From Morella rubra (taxonomy: Eukaryota > Streptophyta > Magnoliopsida > Fagales > Myricaceae): 64,000 nucleotides of DNA. The notes beneath the pieces were generated by a model. It worked only from the letters and a program-made list of their open reading frames with translations. It made no database searches and was not told where the DNA came from. Shown here piece after piece: positions 12,801 to 25,810 of the stretch; position 1 is the first letter of the stretch, and each line of letters begins with the position of its first letter. The stretch is taken from assembly GCA_003952965.2 (NCBI GenBank), contig CM025850.1, positions 20,579,552 through 20,643,551 of the forward strand, given 5' to 3'. A program made the position numbers and the translations under genes.

Positions 12801-15800
12801 TTCCAGCACACCTTGTCTTAACATGAGTGACAATTGGAGATTGTCTTACTAACCACGCATGTTAAGACAATAAAAGATTAGAGGTTTCTTCTGAGTTTTG
12901 TCGTTTCACACCAAATAGCTGAGGAGAAAAGTACAAAGAACCTGAGAATCAAAAAGAAGGAAAGGCAGATCTGCTTTTACGCCACAAAAAGAAGAAGAAA
13001 GGGTCCCACTCGTGCCTTGATGGACGGTACCACCATGGTCAAACAGTGAAGGGACTTAATAGTTTTTTTTTTTTTTTTCTAAGCAAGGGACTAATAGTTA
13101 AATATCAAGGCAGTGGAGCAGGTAACTCTTCTTGACTTATTTACATCTTCTTCAATCTCCACAAATAAAAAAAAAAAAATTTAAAACTCTAATCTATTAT
13201 TTCTCAAATAGTTCTTGTAATTTTTCATATCAACCTAATATTACTCAGAGCAAACATTTCTCGTACTCAACATATTTTCCAAAATGATAAATATTAATTT
13301 ATAATAAAGTCTTCCATTTAGAGAAACAATCAAAAAGAGTACAAACCAAGCAGCCCGAATTATAGAATTATAGTGGTACCCACAGAATCATTTGTCCCGC
13401 GTGTAAAATTAAAAACTTTGGTTAACAGACCATCCCCGTCTCATTCAATTTGCTCAAAAGCAACACAACGAAAGGGAATTGTGGGTGAAGCCCAAGAAAA
13501 CCTACCAAAGTCAAAAATGACGGCCCACTAGCGTTAACATTTAGACCCGAGCATTTATGTTGGGCCCCATATGGCCGCCCCACAAAGCAGTCGTACTCTC
13601 TTAGCTCATCGGCTATTCCGTGGGCCCACACAACAAAAGTTACAGCCATTATTAAGCTGAACTAGACATCACCGAACATAATCAAGATTCAAGGATTCAA
13701 GGGGAAGTAATGTTATCATGACCGGAACCAACGTGATATGCGATCAAAGACACCTGGATCAGCGGCAGCTCCATGTGAGGGCACAATTTCAATTTCCAAA
13801 TCGTGGTTGAAAACGATCGGACGCGCACGCAAAGAAGCACGTGGTGCGGGGTTGATGAGTCGCGACACCTATGGCTGTTATTGTGACGGAGACGTTGCCG
13901 TCCAGGACTCGTGGTCATTGTTTGGTGGCGTTGGACATTATTTTGTTATATGGCTCCCTCCCTTCGGTCTAGGTTGTAGCTAAAAGCAGACCGTCCATAA
14001 AACTTAGGAACCGGAAGTTGGTGGGTTTGGTTTCAGAAGCAGACGGCTACAACTACAAGCAAGCAGCTCACAGCTATGCCCTGTGCCTTGTTGGTGATGA
14101 GTACGGGACTTGAGGGATAACTTGATATAATAATTCTCGGGTGTTAAACCTGCCACCTGTTTCTTGTATTTATTCATAGCTAGAGCCAGCTTGTTTCACG
14201 TCAATTTAGAAATTAAGTTTTGTGCCTAAAATTGATGCTACCAGTGATGGATATTCCTAAAACTGAATGAGCTAGTTCATCAGAGTTTCTTCTGTGCTTT
14301 CAGAAACTATCTACTTTCTCAAATATGGTACTTTCAGAAACTATCTACTTTATGCTTCCAAGCGGATGAGAATATCTATTTGGGTTAAGAGTATGAAAAT
14401 GCCTATATCACTATGGGAATTCGAATGGTTTGATGCAGAACAGGGCAGCTTCTAACTTAGTTTCAAGCGATTGTAATGAAAACTAAACCAGGTAGAGGAC
14501 CAGGAAAATAATGATATAGAATGGAAGGAGAGGAAATGAATCTGAACGTACCTAATTCAGAAGCTGCCAATCGAACATAGAGATCTTGTCCTCCGCCTTC
14601 TGGATACACCCTCATGTCCATTAGCTCACTGGACCATGTTACACACCCCTGCCCTCCATTGTTAATCTGGTAGCTAGCATAAGCGGTGCAAGAGCAATTC
14701 TTCAAGCACATTTCTTTACATTCCTTGAGACTCAAGGTCTTGTCCACAAAGGCAGTTGTAGTCTCCGGCAATTTCATATTCTTCAACTGCAAGAACTTGT
14801 CGCTCTCACAACCCAATGATGTATTCCTCACACACCCATCGGACCCGTCTCTTAAATTCCATGCCTGCAAGTTCTTGGGAGCAAAGCCTTTCATACATGA
14901 GCATACTGGCGACAAATCTGTGTCGCATATACCATATGGACCGCACTCTCTATAGCTGTCACATTGATCTTTGGGGGCGTACCAATATAAGTTCCACACC
15001 TGGCTGCTCTCAATCCAAATAAATCGTTGCAGATTGCCGGTTGCATTCACAATCAATCGGGAAATCAGAGACGCATTTGCTATCGAAAATGAGTACGATA
15101 CCTCGTGTTGATCCATGACAAAGTTGAAATTGAGACCGTTCAAAGGCTCCATTTCCGGTACCCCACTAAACCTTATGCCGTTCCAAGGCCCGCTTCGATA
15201 AATTGGTGTTTGTTTGTTCCACAAGAAAATTTCTGCGAAACCGCGGAAATCTAGCTTGAAAGAGTAGTCTCCGGTGGAAGGGTCCTCTGTGCTCTTCCAA
15301 GACGTTATGTACCGGTCGAAACCAGTGTCCAAGTCCCAACCTAACTTCATATCCGCCAACAAAGTGTCCGTAGGATAATCAAAGCTCTGCCATAGATACT
15401 TTTCCGGGTCGTTCTCGTTTGTTTCTCGGACAACCAGATTTCCTGAATCTAAAAGCTGTACAACTGGATTAACCGCCTGTGTTTGATTCGACGACCAAGA
15501 GATGCTACCAGCTTGGTCGACAACGACGATGTTTCCATGGTCACCAATCTTGAAGGTGCCGGACGAGTTTGAAAGTGGGCTGTCTTTGTTCGCAACCCAA
15601 ACAACGGTTTTGTCGGGGATGTTCTTGTACCATATTCCCAAGTACCATCTAGAATTGCCAGGATCGAAGAACCCAAGCTCAAAAACCTGGCCTGGGGACA
15701 CAAGGGTCTGGTCATTTGTGAGTGACTGAGTTGCAGTTAAGGAGTCCAAAGAGATGGCTATTGTACGGAAGGAAGTGAGGCACAATATGGTGAAACAACG

Positions 15801-15821
15801 GAGCTTAAAGGTATCTCTCAT
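9865..15821 (-). CDS. G-type lectin S-receptor-like Ser/Thr protein kinase, SD1 type
   Basis: A plasma-membrane receptor kinase, complete, of 844 residues in seven exons: 14552-15821, 11406-11567, 11129-11319, 10817-11027, 10510-10747, 10269-10419 and 9865-10176. All junctions are GT-AG and the frame is continuous. Exon 1 encodes a signal peptide (about 1-24), B-lectin domain ([18 protein letters not shown]), S-locus glycoprotein domain (WRSGPWNG-like YRSGPWNG), the EGF-like cysteine cluster and a PAN domain ([11 protein letters not shown]), about residues 30-420. Exon 2 holds the membrane segment, about 436-458. The kinase has a GQGGFG loop (about 531-541), Lys 553, HRD at 648-650 and DFG at 668, so it should be active. 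The C-terminus ends with the family-typical VTVTMLDGR. Intron 1 is about 3 kb and holds a perfect inverted repeat. The ligand is unknown. Closest family is SD1-1/SD1-8-like; a role in self-incompatibility is not implied. Confidence 0.9.
12773..12825. repeat. perfect 22-bp inverted repeat with 9-nt loop in intron 1
   Basis: The left arm (12773-12794, catgttaagacaaggtgtgc plus tg) and right arm (12804-12825) are exact reverse complements, separated by the 9 bases acaatgttc. A further partial copy of the left arm, acgcatgttaagacaa, lies at 12855-12870. If transcribed as part of the intron of the receptor kinase at 9865-15821 it could fold into a short perfect hairpin. It is shorter than a usual plant miRNA precursor, so a rearrangement origin is at least as likely. 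Confidence 0.75.
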
Positions 15822-17700
15822 TGTTCACTTGAAGGCTTCTCTGCGAAAGCATTAGGAGGGGTATTTGTTTTCCTCTATGATGCTGAAGCCAATTGGTTTT
15901 GTTTGACAGGTAGAGAGGAAAGCAGAGCATGTTGACCTTGGCTTCTTTAATTCCTTGGTCCTCCCTGTTTCTTCTTTACCTTTAAGAATTTCAAAATGTG
16001 ACAACAGAAATTATAAGATCTAGAGTGGTATCAGGAATGGGCTTGAAGCATAACTTGGGCTTGCAGATGGGTTTTTTCTAGGTCAAAATAGGAAGATGAC
16101 CCGATTTTCTTTTTCTTTTTTTCTAATTGGGAAAGTGGTTGTTCTAGTAAGCTTTTTTCATCATTTGCAGTTTTAATGATTTTAAATACAATTAGCAGAT
16201 TTGACGCTATAGTATAATATTAATGATAAGAAGGGGAGAGATGGACCTAAAAGGAATATATAATAAAGCTACCTAAAGAGTTTTGTCACGTATGAGCTGA
16301 GTCCACGTCAGGGCCTATTCAGGGCCTACGAATCCCTTTTGCTATTATCAAAAGAATTCCACTCTAATCTATCAATTACATGAAAGACTCTAAGCCTGAA
16401 GTTTTATTCTTCATTTGCCATTTTTATGAGACTAGGCCGTTCTTCCTCTGCTTTCTAAATCATCAGACGGAAGATGTTTTTCAAAGAAGAGAATTTAGAC
16501 AAATTCCCAACCACAATTATTCTGACCCGCTCCATCTCAAGTTTCTTTCATCCTTTAACCTTTTCTTCTTCTTTTTTTTTTTTCAATATTAGACTCGAAA
16601 GGAAATAAACGAATAATTGAATTTTCACTCCCAGTCCCACTGAGTTTCGAAAGAATTTGGAACAGAGTTTGCCGATTTTTAGTGCGAGCATGGAGGGCAT
16701 AGAACGCAAGGAATCCTAAAGTAAAATAGTCCTTTAGGCCTAAAGAAACTCCCTGTGCCCTTCACAATCAACCAAAGGCCTTTTGATAAAGCAGAGGGGT
16801 TTTGTTTTGCACAAGAAAAAGACAAGAAGTGCTGCGCAACTAGAAACGGGTTTTGCCCTCACCAACCATGTACACAGTCTCTGTATCCAGCGTACTTGTA
16901 TGCTTCCCCGTGAAATGAAATTCACGTTTGCTTAGAAAAAAAAAAACCATGTTCACAGTCTCTGGTCTCTGCTCTGTTCTGGTGTCGGTCCTTCCTCTGC
17001 TTGGCCTTTCTTCTCTGGGATAAACTGACTCGGTCACCTGTTCTCATTTAGTTTTTCAAAGATGATTGTAAAATAAACATGGTCAAATCAACAAGTCATA
17101 AAGCTTACTGACGTTGATTCTTTACTGCTGCCCTGTTGGTGAGAGAGTAGGCAGATGGTCATGGCAATCATCCCTGACGAAGAAAACCTTGTTCAAAACT
17201 GTTTAGCTTTTGATGCATGATAGTATATATAGTCTATACGATGAAGTTTTCAAAGCAAGCATTGTCCTAGCAGAAGACATTTCTAGAAAGCTAATGAGAA
17301 ATGATTATTAAGTAGATAATGGCAATGAAACTACCTCGAACATATATCATATATGCAAGTGAAGACATTGATTTCCTATATTTTCTTTTGTTTTCCCTGG
17401 TCAAAATAATGTTGCTGTCAGTATGTTGCTCATAGTCAGTAGACTTCAGATTCATCCAAATGAAGAGTTGGTGAGAGATGCCGGCAGCTACAAGCATGAA
17501 ACGACAATATCTTTAGCTTTGTTTTCTATCTGATTTGAATATTCTTTAGCCTTTTTGAATATTTTGGACTACATAAGAAAACCATTGCAGACATGCTGGA
17601 GCTAATAAAAAAGAGTTAAAAATAGGTAAAGGTCATGAAACTGCCTTCACATTGTCTCTGTTAGGCAAAGTCCTCTGTTTCCTATTGCTGTTCTTTTTCT
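15822..17700. other. 5' flank of the SD1 receptor kinase and intergenic DNA
   Basis: The first few hundred bases should contain the promoter of the minus-strand receptor kinase starting at 15821, but I see no clear TATA box at a convincing distance. The rest is low-complexity and AT-rich with no protein match that I recognise. A pair of related words around accatgtacacagtctctg (16866) and accatgttcacagtctctgg (16948) is a small local repeat. Confidence 0.35.
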
Positions 17701-17714
17701 GGTCAAGTCTAAAC

Positions 17715-18571
17715 TGTTACTGCCAATGGTTTGCTCTTGTTAAGAGATAAATGTGATATCCCCCGTAATTCACTTTGCTGGCAGGATACCATCTCTTGGG
17801 CAGCCCTGATCTCGAGGGAAACTCCTTTCATGCTCGGATTTGCAAGCTTAGCCTCTTGGCAGCAGTTTATGCAATTTGGAGGGAGCGTAACCGGAAATTG
17901 TATTGCAGAAAGAAGCGTAGGGTGGTAGATGTTTTCAATGAGATTGTTTGCAATGTCAAGGATAGAGTTGGCTTTTTTCGGTTTCCTCTTACCCATGCTA
18001 ATTTGAAATAAGCTAGTAATCGGAAGACATCTGTAATTTTTGGAGATTATTATGTGTTAGGTGGTCTTGTGCTTTTTCAACTCCAAAAGTTAGCTCAAAA
18101 GGTGAGACTTTTCCTCACAGTTATAAATTGACCACCAACCCCTTTCACAACTGATGTGGGACTAACTCTGACAATCTTTCCTTTACACATCGGGCCTTGA
18201 GTTAGGAAGAGATAACCCGTTTCTCCCATGAACTTGACTCTAATACCAGTATTGGGTGGTCTAGGGCATTCTCAACTCTAAAAGCTAGCTCAAGAGGTGA
18301 GGCTTTCTCAGGGCCCTAAGTTGGGAAGAGACAACTTGTTTCTTCCATACTAGTGTTGGGTGGTCTGGGGCCTTCTCAACCCCAAAAACTAGCTTTTGAG
18401 GTGAGACTTTCCCTCACACTTATAAATTGACTACCAACCCCTTCCACAATTAGTACACTACTTTTGTTTGTTCTGGCCTTTTGTGATTGATGCTCTATTT
18501 GTAACTTTGGGCAACATTCTTTTGTAATGTTCTGTGGGAATATATTTACCATTTATCCAAAAAAAAAAACA
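17715..18571 (+). mobile_element. 3' end of an L1-type LINE, interrupted by another repeat
   Basis: On the plus strand 17775-18011 encodes a degenerate stretch with LLAAVYAIWRERNRKLYC, which is typical of the end of plant LINE reverse-transcriptase proteins (zf-RVT tail). The LINE 3' tail, gggaatatatttaccatt followed by 11 A residues at 18559-18569, lies after a roughly 400-bp insertion (about 18050-18450). Frames are broken and no RT core is left. It is on the opposite strand to the larger LINE at 5659-9320. Confidence 0.55.
18050..18450. repeat. dispersed repeat with three partial copies of a ggtggtct...ctcaac...gctagctc unit
   Basis: The word order ggtggtct, tctcaact(c), aaaagctagctc, aggtgag repeats at about 18060, 18255 and 18358. 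Two copies end with cttataaattgac and accaaccccttccacaa. The sequence gatgtgggactaact within it is of the type found at plant LTR ends. It splits the LINE 3' end described at 17715-18571. I cannot assign it to a named family. Confidence 0.5.
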
Positions 18572-19145
18572 ATACATCGGTGACTCCAGTGCAGATATTA
18601 TATAGTTCGGATATGCCCCTAGGCACAAGCATGGAAGGAAAATGCACCAAGCTAGATTAGTCTAGTTTCGAGGTTTGAACATTAATATATTTGATGATTC
18701 TGAGTTGGCTACTGCATCTTCTGCTCCCATCATTTAATCTCTTGAAAAGATGACAACCATAGCTAAAAGGATACCCCATAGTTTGTGATAGAAGAAGGGA
18801 TTGGAAGCTTTGGGAATTTTCGTGTTAAGGTGTTAAGCTATGCCCTAAAGCGGAAGCTCAAGCATCTGAAAAACTGACTCCTAGCCTAATCTGTTTAATC
18901 TGATGACTGAACTCTGAACTCAATCAAAGCTCAAGAAAGCTCATGATTTAGATATATGAACAATGAGATATCAAGTTTCATTCCAATACCAATTGGCCAA
19001 TGAGAGTGGCCCAACAGGTATATAAAGCACAAGATTAAATTTTCTCCCAATGTGGGACTCTTAACACTCCCCCTTCACGTGCAGGGAATGAACATGGATG
19101 CACGTGGACTAATACCTGGGGAACACAAACAAGTGGGGCAAGCAG
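18452..19145. repeat. first copy of a 694-bp direct duplication
   Basis: The first 316 bp (18452-18767) are identical base for base to 19146-19461, including an 11-A run. After that both copies continue with the same ordered words (ggataccccatagtttg, ttggaagctttggg, caatgagatatcaag, gaatgaacatgg, ggggaacacaaacaagtggg) but with many small gaps. The copy contains the 3' tail of the LINE plus adjoining DNA with an aatgtgggactctta motif. Confidence 0.8.
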
Positions 19146-19800
19146 AGTACACTACTTTTGTTTGTTCTGGCCTTTTGTGATTGATGCTCTATTTGTAACT
19201 TTGGGCAACATTCTTTTGTAATGTTCTGTGGGAATATATTTACCATTTATCCAAAAAAAAAAACAATACATCGGTGACTCCAGTGCAGATATTATATAGT
19301 TCGGATATGCCCCTAGGCACAAGCATGGAAGGAAAATGCACCAAGCTAGATTAGTCTAGTTTCGAGGTTTGAACATTAATATATTTGATGATTCTGAGTT
19401 GGCTACTGCATCTTCTGCTCCCATCATTTAATCTCTTGAAAAGATGACAACCATAGCTAAATTGTTGGCCTGTCGTGGAGGATACCCCATAGTTTGAAGG
19501 GAGAGAGAAGTTTTCCTTGAATTGGAAGCTTTGGGTTTTCGTGTTAAGCTATGCCAACTAAAGCGCCTCCATATATATGGAAGCATTTCAATGAAGAAAC
19601 TGCAATCAATAGACTCCTGCTATCATTTAATCATGATGACTAAATGAACTCTTATCAAAGGAAAGCTCTGAGAACATGAACAATGAGATATCAAGTAAAA
19701 AGGTACGATTAAATGCATTCTAACACTTCACGTGCAGGCCGAATGAACATGGTCCATGCACGTGGACAATACTGGGGAACACAAACAAGTGGGCCAATAG
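19146..19800. repeat. second copy of the 694-bp direct duplication
   Basis: Identical to 18452-18767 over 19146-19461, then alignable but gapped to about 19800. The switch from perfect identity to frequent small gaps is abrupt. The end is set by the last shared word, acacaaacaagtggg, followed by unique sequence. Confidence 0.75.
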
Positions 19801-20568
19801 AAATATGATACCATAAAGTTTCATCCCAATCAATTGGCAATGAGTATATGGGATTAAATGGTCTTAATCAATGTGGGACTCTAACATGAGAAATATATAG
19901 GAGCCGAAACATCTGTAAAAAGGTACGTGCATTTAAATTAAGGAAATCACGACCATAAAAATAACAAAGTATGTGAGATATGGGTAAGCCAAAATTTTCA
20001 TTTGTTGAGGTGCAAATAACACTTATCGCCCTGGACTGGCCAATGCCATTGATATGGTGATTTCATTTATGGAGCATGTAAGATTCTGGAGCGATTGAGC
20101 ACCATGATTTAAAGAGATTTGAAAGTAAATGTAGGTTGTTTTGGTTGTGGAAGTTCTATTTCACTACCTAGCATTAGAATCACTGATGAAAGGGTTGGCC
20201 TGTGTTCAGCGTGGTCTTGAACACAAAAAAAGCCCAAGATGAATCCATCTCAATACCTCTGATGGGAAATAGAAGTCAGCCAGTGCTTCATCGACCAAGT
20301 CTAATCCCCTGCCTGGAGACCACAATTCCCATGCTTCCGATAGTACTCCATGTGTCAATGTGCAACTAAGAACAAATAGCTTATAATCATATTTGAAGTG
20401 TTGGAGCTGCCCACATGCACTTACATAACTAAGAAGGTTTCAATGATCATCGATCTCGAAACCAGTATTCTTCTTGCTACTAACAACCTCCAATAGCAAG
20501 ACCCCGAAGCTAAAGACATCGAATTTCTCCAAAACTGCTCCTCCCATGGCATACGCAGAGACATATAT

Positions 20569-20924
20569 TGTAAGAAATGGTGAAACAGAGTTTCGGCAAT
20601 AAAGCAGTGAAAGAAGAAGCAAAGTAAAGGGAGAATTTATCGTCATTCTCATAGAAATGAATACAGGTTCAATATATACATTTACCAAAGAATAGAAAGA
20701 AAGAGGAAAGCACCGAAAAGCAAAAAGAACATTCTAGAATCTTAACAAACTCTACCAGTTTAGCACAGTACAATGAGCAACATAGCAGAGAGAGAAAAAA
20801 GGCAACAAAAAAGTGGCCAAACAACTGAATATTCTAGAATTCTATAGGTGATGTTGGCCAGTGTCGTCGACCTTTGCTGAAGCTGAATGACCAGCGGAAA
20901 CGACATCACTCATCTCTCGTAATA
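20569..20924. repeat. LTR (3' end of the minus-strand Copia element)
   Basis: Plus-strand reading starts tgtaagaaatgg and ends catctctcgtaata. It matches 25452-25810 along its whole length with roughly 7% difference by eye. The adjoining gccccccacaagatgg is the polypurine tract read on the other strand. Confidence 0.9.
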
Positions 20925-23900
20925 GCCCCCCACAAGATGGAGAATAGATATCCATTATTCCCATCTTGGACAAATGAGAAGTGAGTACATAGGAGGGAAG
21001 CGCCTTTGTAAAAATGTCAGCTAGCTGACTTTGAGTAGAAATGTGACATGTCTCAAAAAGCTTGGCTTGAATAAGATCACGAATGAGATGGCAATCCAAT
21101 TCTATATGTTTTGTGCGTTCGTGAAACACAGGATTGGCTGCAATATGAAGAGCAGCCTGATTATCACAATGAAGAAGGACAGGTTGTGGATGAGCAACCT
21201 AAAAAGCAGACAAAAGAAATCGAAGCCATGTCAATTCCGAACAAGTGGAAGCCATGGCTCGTTATTATTCAGCCTCAGCTGATAAAAATGCAATAGGATC
21301 GCTATCAAGAAATCTGAAAGTAGCTTGCTTCTTTGATTTCCAGAGAAATAAGGGAAGAGCTGATAAAAATGCAATAGCCGGTGACTGATCGACTTCTGAA
21401 TGCAGTAAGCATCCAATTGAAAAGATGAAGAGCTGGAGAGGAGAATACCCTGACCCGGGGCTGCTCTAAGATACCGAAGGACTTTAACAGCAACTGCCAT
21501 ATGAAAATCAATTGGATGATCCATAAATTGACTGAGAACTTGGACACTATAACTGATATCAGGCCGAGTGATGGTGAGGTAGAGAAGGCGGCCTATCAAT
21601 CTGCGATAACTAGTTGGGTCTAAGAGTGGAGTTCCAGTAGATTTGCTAATCTTCAAATTTTGATCCATAGGCATTTTCAAAGGCTTAGAGCAAAGTACCT
21701 TGGAGTCAGCAAGAATATCCAAGACATATTTCCTTTGGCATAGGTGAATACCCCTTTGTGAACGAGCTACCTCAATGCCAAGAAAATAACGAAGAGTGCC
21801 CAAGTCTTTAATCTGGAATTGCTGATGCAGAAATGACTTAAGGGTGGCAACAGAAGCTACACAATTGCTGGCCACAATGATGTCATCGACATAGACAAGC
21901 AAAGCCATGAAAGAAGACTCATTGTGCCATGTGAAAAGGCTGTAATCAGCTTTGTATTGATGAAAACCAAAAGCAATGAGAGAGGAACTGAATTTGGCAT
22001 ACCATTACTGTGAAGCTTATTTAAGGCCATATAAGCTTTTCAACAATTTGCAGACCTGATGTGGACCTCCCTTGGAGTACCCGGGCGATTTTTGCATATA
22101 AAGATCCTACTATAAATCTCCATGCAAAAAGGCATTGTTAACATCAAATTGATTGAGAGACCAGCCTTTAATGACAACAATGGATAAGAGGCATTTGACT
22201 GTCACCATCTTTGCCACAGGTGAAAAAGTTTCATGATAGTCGATCCCCTCTTGTTGGGTGTACCCCTTAGCAACAAGATGTGCCTTGTATCTTTCAATTG
22301 ACCCATCAGAATTATACTTAGTCTTGTATACATACGATACCCGTTCAAGGGCTACAAGTTCATTTTCCATGGCAGTTCACACCATCTTGGATCAATTGTA
22401 GCTTGTTTGTAGCTGGTAGGTTCCAGATGAGTGGAGATGGTTGTGGAAAAAGCCTTATAAACTGGAGATAAACGGTGATAAGAAAGAGAGGCAGTGAGGG
22501 GATAGGGGTTACCTGAAGTGGAATAATGCCCCTTAGACAATAAAGGAGATGGAGGAGAAAGCATGGTTTGCTGGCAGTGGAAGTCCCGGAGATATTCTGG
22601 TGCTGATCTGAGTCGGGTAGATCTTCGAAGAGGTACAAGAGAAACAGTGGGGTTAATAATGGGAGAAGAGGAGTCAGGTGAAAGAGTTAAGGGAGAATGT
22701 GAGGAAATAGGAGAATGAGAGGGAATAGGAGAAGTTGAAGAGGTGGAAGTGTCTGTGGGTGAAAAATGAATATGTGGAAGGGAAGGAGGTGAAGTGGTAG
22801 GACAGTCAGAAAAAGAGGGAAGAATAGTGACTTCAGGTTGGGTAGAAGTGGCAGGAGGTGAAGGAGTGTGGAAGGGAAAAATCTGCTCGTGAAAGACAAC
22901 ATCTCGGGAAAGAAATATAGTGCCAGTGAGAAAATCTAACAACTTGTATCCTTTGACTCCGAAAGGATAGCCAAGAAAGATGCATTTTCTCCCCCGGGTA
23001 TCGAACTTATGTCCATTGTGCGAGAGAGTAGAAGCAAAGCAAAGACACTCGAAGACCCTTAAATGAGTATATTGAGGCTTGGATTTAAACAAAAGCTCAA
23101 AAGGATTTTTGTTATGCAATAATGGAGTGGGAGTTCTATTTATGAGATAAACGGCAGTAAACACACAGTCGCTCCAATATTCAAGGGGAATATTGGATTG
23201 AAATCTCAGAGCTCTAGCAACATTCAAAATATGTTGGTGTTTCCTCTCAGCCACCCGATTTTGCTGTGGGGTAGCAACACAAGTCCTCTCATGAATGATA
23301 TCCTTTTGGTTAAAGAAGATAGGCATATTGAACTCGGCACCATTATCACTCCTTAGAGTTTTGATGCGTGTGGAGAATTGCGTTTGCATTAGGTTAGAGA
23401 AAAAATTTAAACATTTGGAAGTTTCATATTTATTTCTCATCAAGTAAAGCCAGGTGCATCTAGAGTAATCATCGATGATGGTCAAAAAATACTTTGAACC
23501 ATCATGTGCTGTGGTAGAAAAAGGACCCCAAATATTGTAATGAATCAACTGAAAAATTTCAGTGGATCTGCGTGTGCTAGTGGGAAAAGGGAGTTTATGC
23601 AATTTGGATAATGGACAAATGGCACAAGGATTGTCATTAGAAGAAGTGTTTCCAGTTTGCACAGAGGAATCATTAATCAAAAGCAATCTAGATTGAGATA
23701 AATGTCCCATCCTATAATGCCACAAATCTGAAACATTAAAAGCTTGAGCAACAGTATGTGAAACAAAAGGTGCCCTATCTAGGAACAAGGAGAGTTTCTC
23801 AGTCAAAAGGGAAGGTGAGACTTCTGTTCTCTGCAAATGATAAAGACCGTGCTTGGTTTCACCCATCCCAATCGTTCTCCAAGTTGCAAGGTCCTGGATA

Positions 23901-25451
23901 TAGCAAAAATCATGGAAACAGGTAAGGCAGCAAGTATGTGACTCAATAAGTTTTCTTGCTAAAAGCAAATTGAAAGAGAATGACGGGACACATAACACAT
24001 CATAGAGAGTAAGGGTGTTGGTCAATTGTACACTTCCAGTGTAAGTGACAGGTGCTTCATTACCATTCGGAAGCTTTACTGAATATTGAACCTTAGCAGT
24101 AACTTCGGTCAAAAAGGAGACACAGCAGACCATATGGTCAGTTGCTCCCGTATCAATAATCCAAAGGGTGTCAGCCAATCTACTATGTTGTGGAGTGCAA
24201 AAGGAAGAGCAAGAAATGATACCAGTCATCCTCGAAGCAATAAATGAACTGGTTGATGCTTTGGGTACGGCTTGGGCTTGATTAGCAGAGTGGACAGTTG
24301 CTGAGACATCCTTTTGCCGAAGTAAACCCAAAAATTGTTGATATTCCCCTTTTGTCAATGCAACAGTGTTATCAATGCACTCCTCTTGGTCACCATCAAC
24401 AGCATTAGCATGAACTAGTACATTGGAGTTCCTTGTCCCATTATGGAACTTGTGTCCAAGCAGAAACCCATGTAATTTGTAGCACTTTTCCACAGTGTGA
24501 CCGGTCATGTTACAATGGGTGCAGAGTGGTGGTTCTGCGTTTCCAGCTTTGAAACAACTATCAAGAGTGTGTCTTGTGATTTTGCAGTGAGTGCAGTAGG
24601 ATTTGCTTGATTTCCCATTGAACGAATGTTTGACAGCAGGTCTGAATTCATTATACATCTTTCGAGTGGCTAAAACCATAAATTCAACTGTAGGTGTAGA
24701 AGACAGAAGTTTGTGTTGCATCTCTTGTTGTTGAATCATGGAGAATATACGGTTAACAAGAGGTAAAGAGTCAAGTAACATAATCTGATCTCGGGTATTA
24801 GCATACGCCTCATTCAACCCCATCAGAAACTGTATAACACAGTCACGTTGATGCCTATCTAAAAGGATTTTCAGTTTTCCACAAGAACAATTAGGTATGG
24901 GATCATACACAGATAACTCATCCCATAAAACTTTAAGTTTTCCATAATATATGCTCACCGATTCTTGTTCTTGTTGCAGGCTTGCCAAGGCTTTCTTCAA
25001 CTAAAAAATGCGAGGTCCATTCTGAGGAGAGAATCGGTCTTGCAACTCATCCCACATTTCCTTGGCATTGTCAACAAAGGTAAGGCTCAACTTCACAGAG
25101 GAGCTCACTGAGTTCTGAATCCATGACACCACCAGGTCATTGCATCTTTCCCAAGCAAGAGAAAGAGGATCTGTACTTCTAGTCGGTTTCAAGAAGTCAC
25201 CATTGACAAAGCCAATTTTATTTTTAGCTCTAAGAGCTCGTCGCATAGATCTGGACCAAGACACAAAGTTGTCACTGGTCAGTAAGTCTGCTACCAAGGT
25301 GCTGGCCGAGTTATCTTCATTATCTAGTCTATAGGGGTTGTTTAGGTCGTTGAAGTTGAGGAAAGGGTTGGTGTTTGGGGTAAGAGATCCAAACGGTTTC
25401 AGGGTTTGTTTCATCTTCTGCCATGGCTGTTCAAACCTCCCTTTGATAACA

Positions 25452-25810
25452 TGTAAGAAATGGTGAAATAGAGTTTCGGCATTAGAGCAGTGAAAGAAGA
25501 AGCAGAGCAATGGGAGAATTTGTCATCATTCTTATAGAAATGAATAAAGGTTCAATATATACATTTACCAAAGAATAGAAAGAAAGAGTAACGCACCGAA
25601 ATGCAAAAAGAACATTCTGGAATCGTAACAAACTCTACCAGTTCAGCACAGTACAATGAGCAACGTAGCAGAGAGAGAAAAAAAAAGGCAACAAAAAGGT
25701 GGCCAAACAATCGAATATCCTATAATTCTATAGGTGATGTTGGCCAGTGTCGTCGACCTTTGCTGAAGCTGAATGACCAGCGGGAACGACATCACTCATC
25801 TCTCGTAATA
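25452..25810. repeat. LTR (5' end of the minus-strand Copia element)
   Basis: Same start and end words as 20569-20924. The bases just inside it (gttatcaaag on the minus strand) sit where the usual tRNA-Met primer-binding site would be. Confidence 0.9.

Larger units (their letters stand above)
20569..25810 (-). mobile_element. Ty1/Copia LTR retrotransposon with both LTRs and target duplication
   Basis: Two similar LTRs (20569-20924 and 25452-25810) bound the element, and the exact 5-bp duplication tatat flanks it (20564-20568 and 25811-25815). The minus-strand order is GAG with two CCHC knuckles ([14 protein letters not shown]), protease, integrase (HH-CC and [14 protein letters not shown]), reverse transcriptase (YVDDIIVA) and RNase H. 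A purine-rich tract lies next to the 3' LTR at about 20925-20940. The coding region is broken into about five open pieces, so it is a fossil. By hand count the LTRs differ at roughly 7% of positions, suggesting insertion a few million years ago, depending on the rate used. The GAG knuckle pair and short LTRs suggest an Ale/Retrofit-like lineage, with low certainty. Confidence 0.92.

Noticed and set aside
13738-13983. 81-codon open frame in the first intron of the SD1 receptor kinase
   Set aside because: It has no domain match, lies within a 3-kb intron, and overlaps an unrelated antisense frame.
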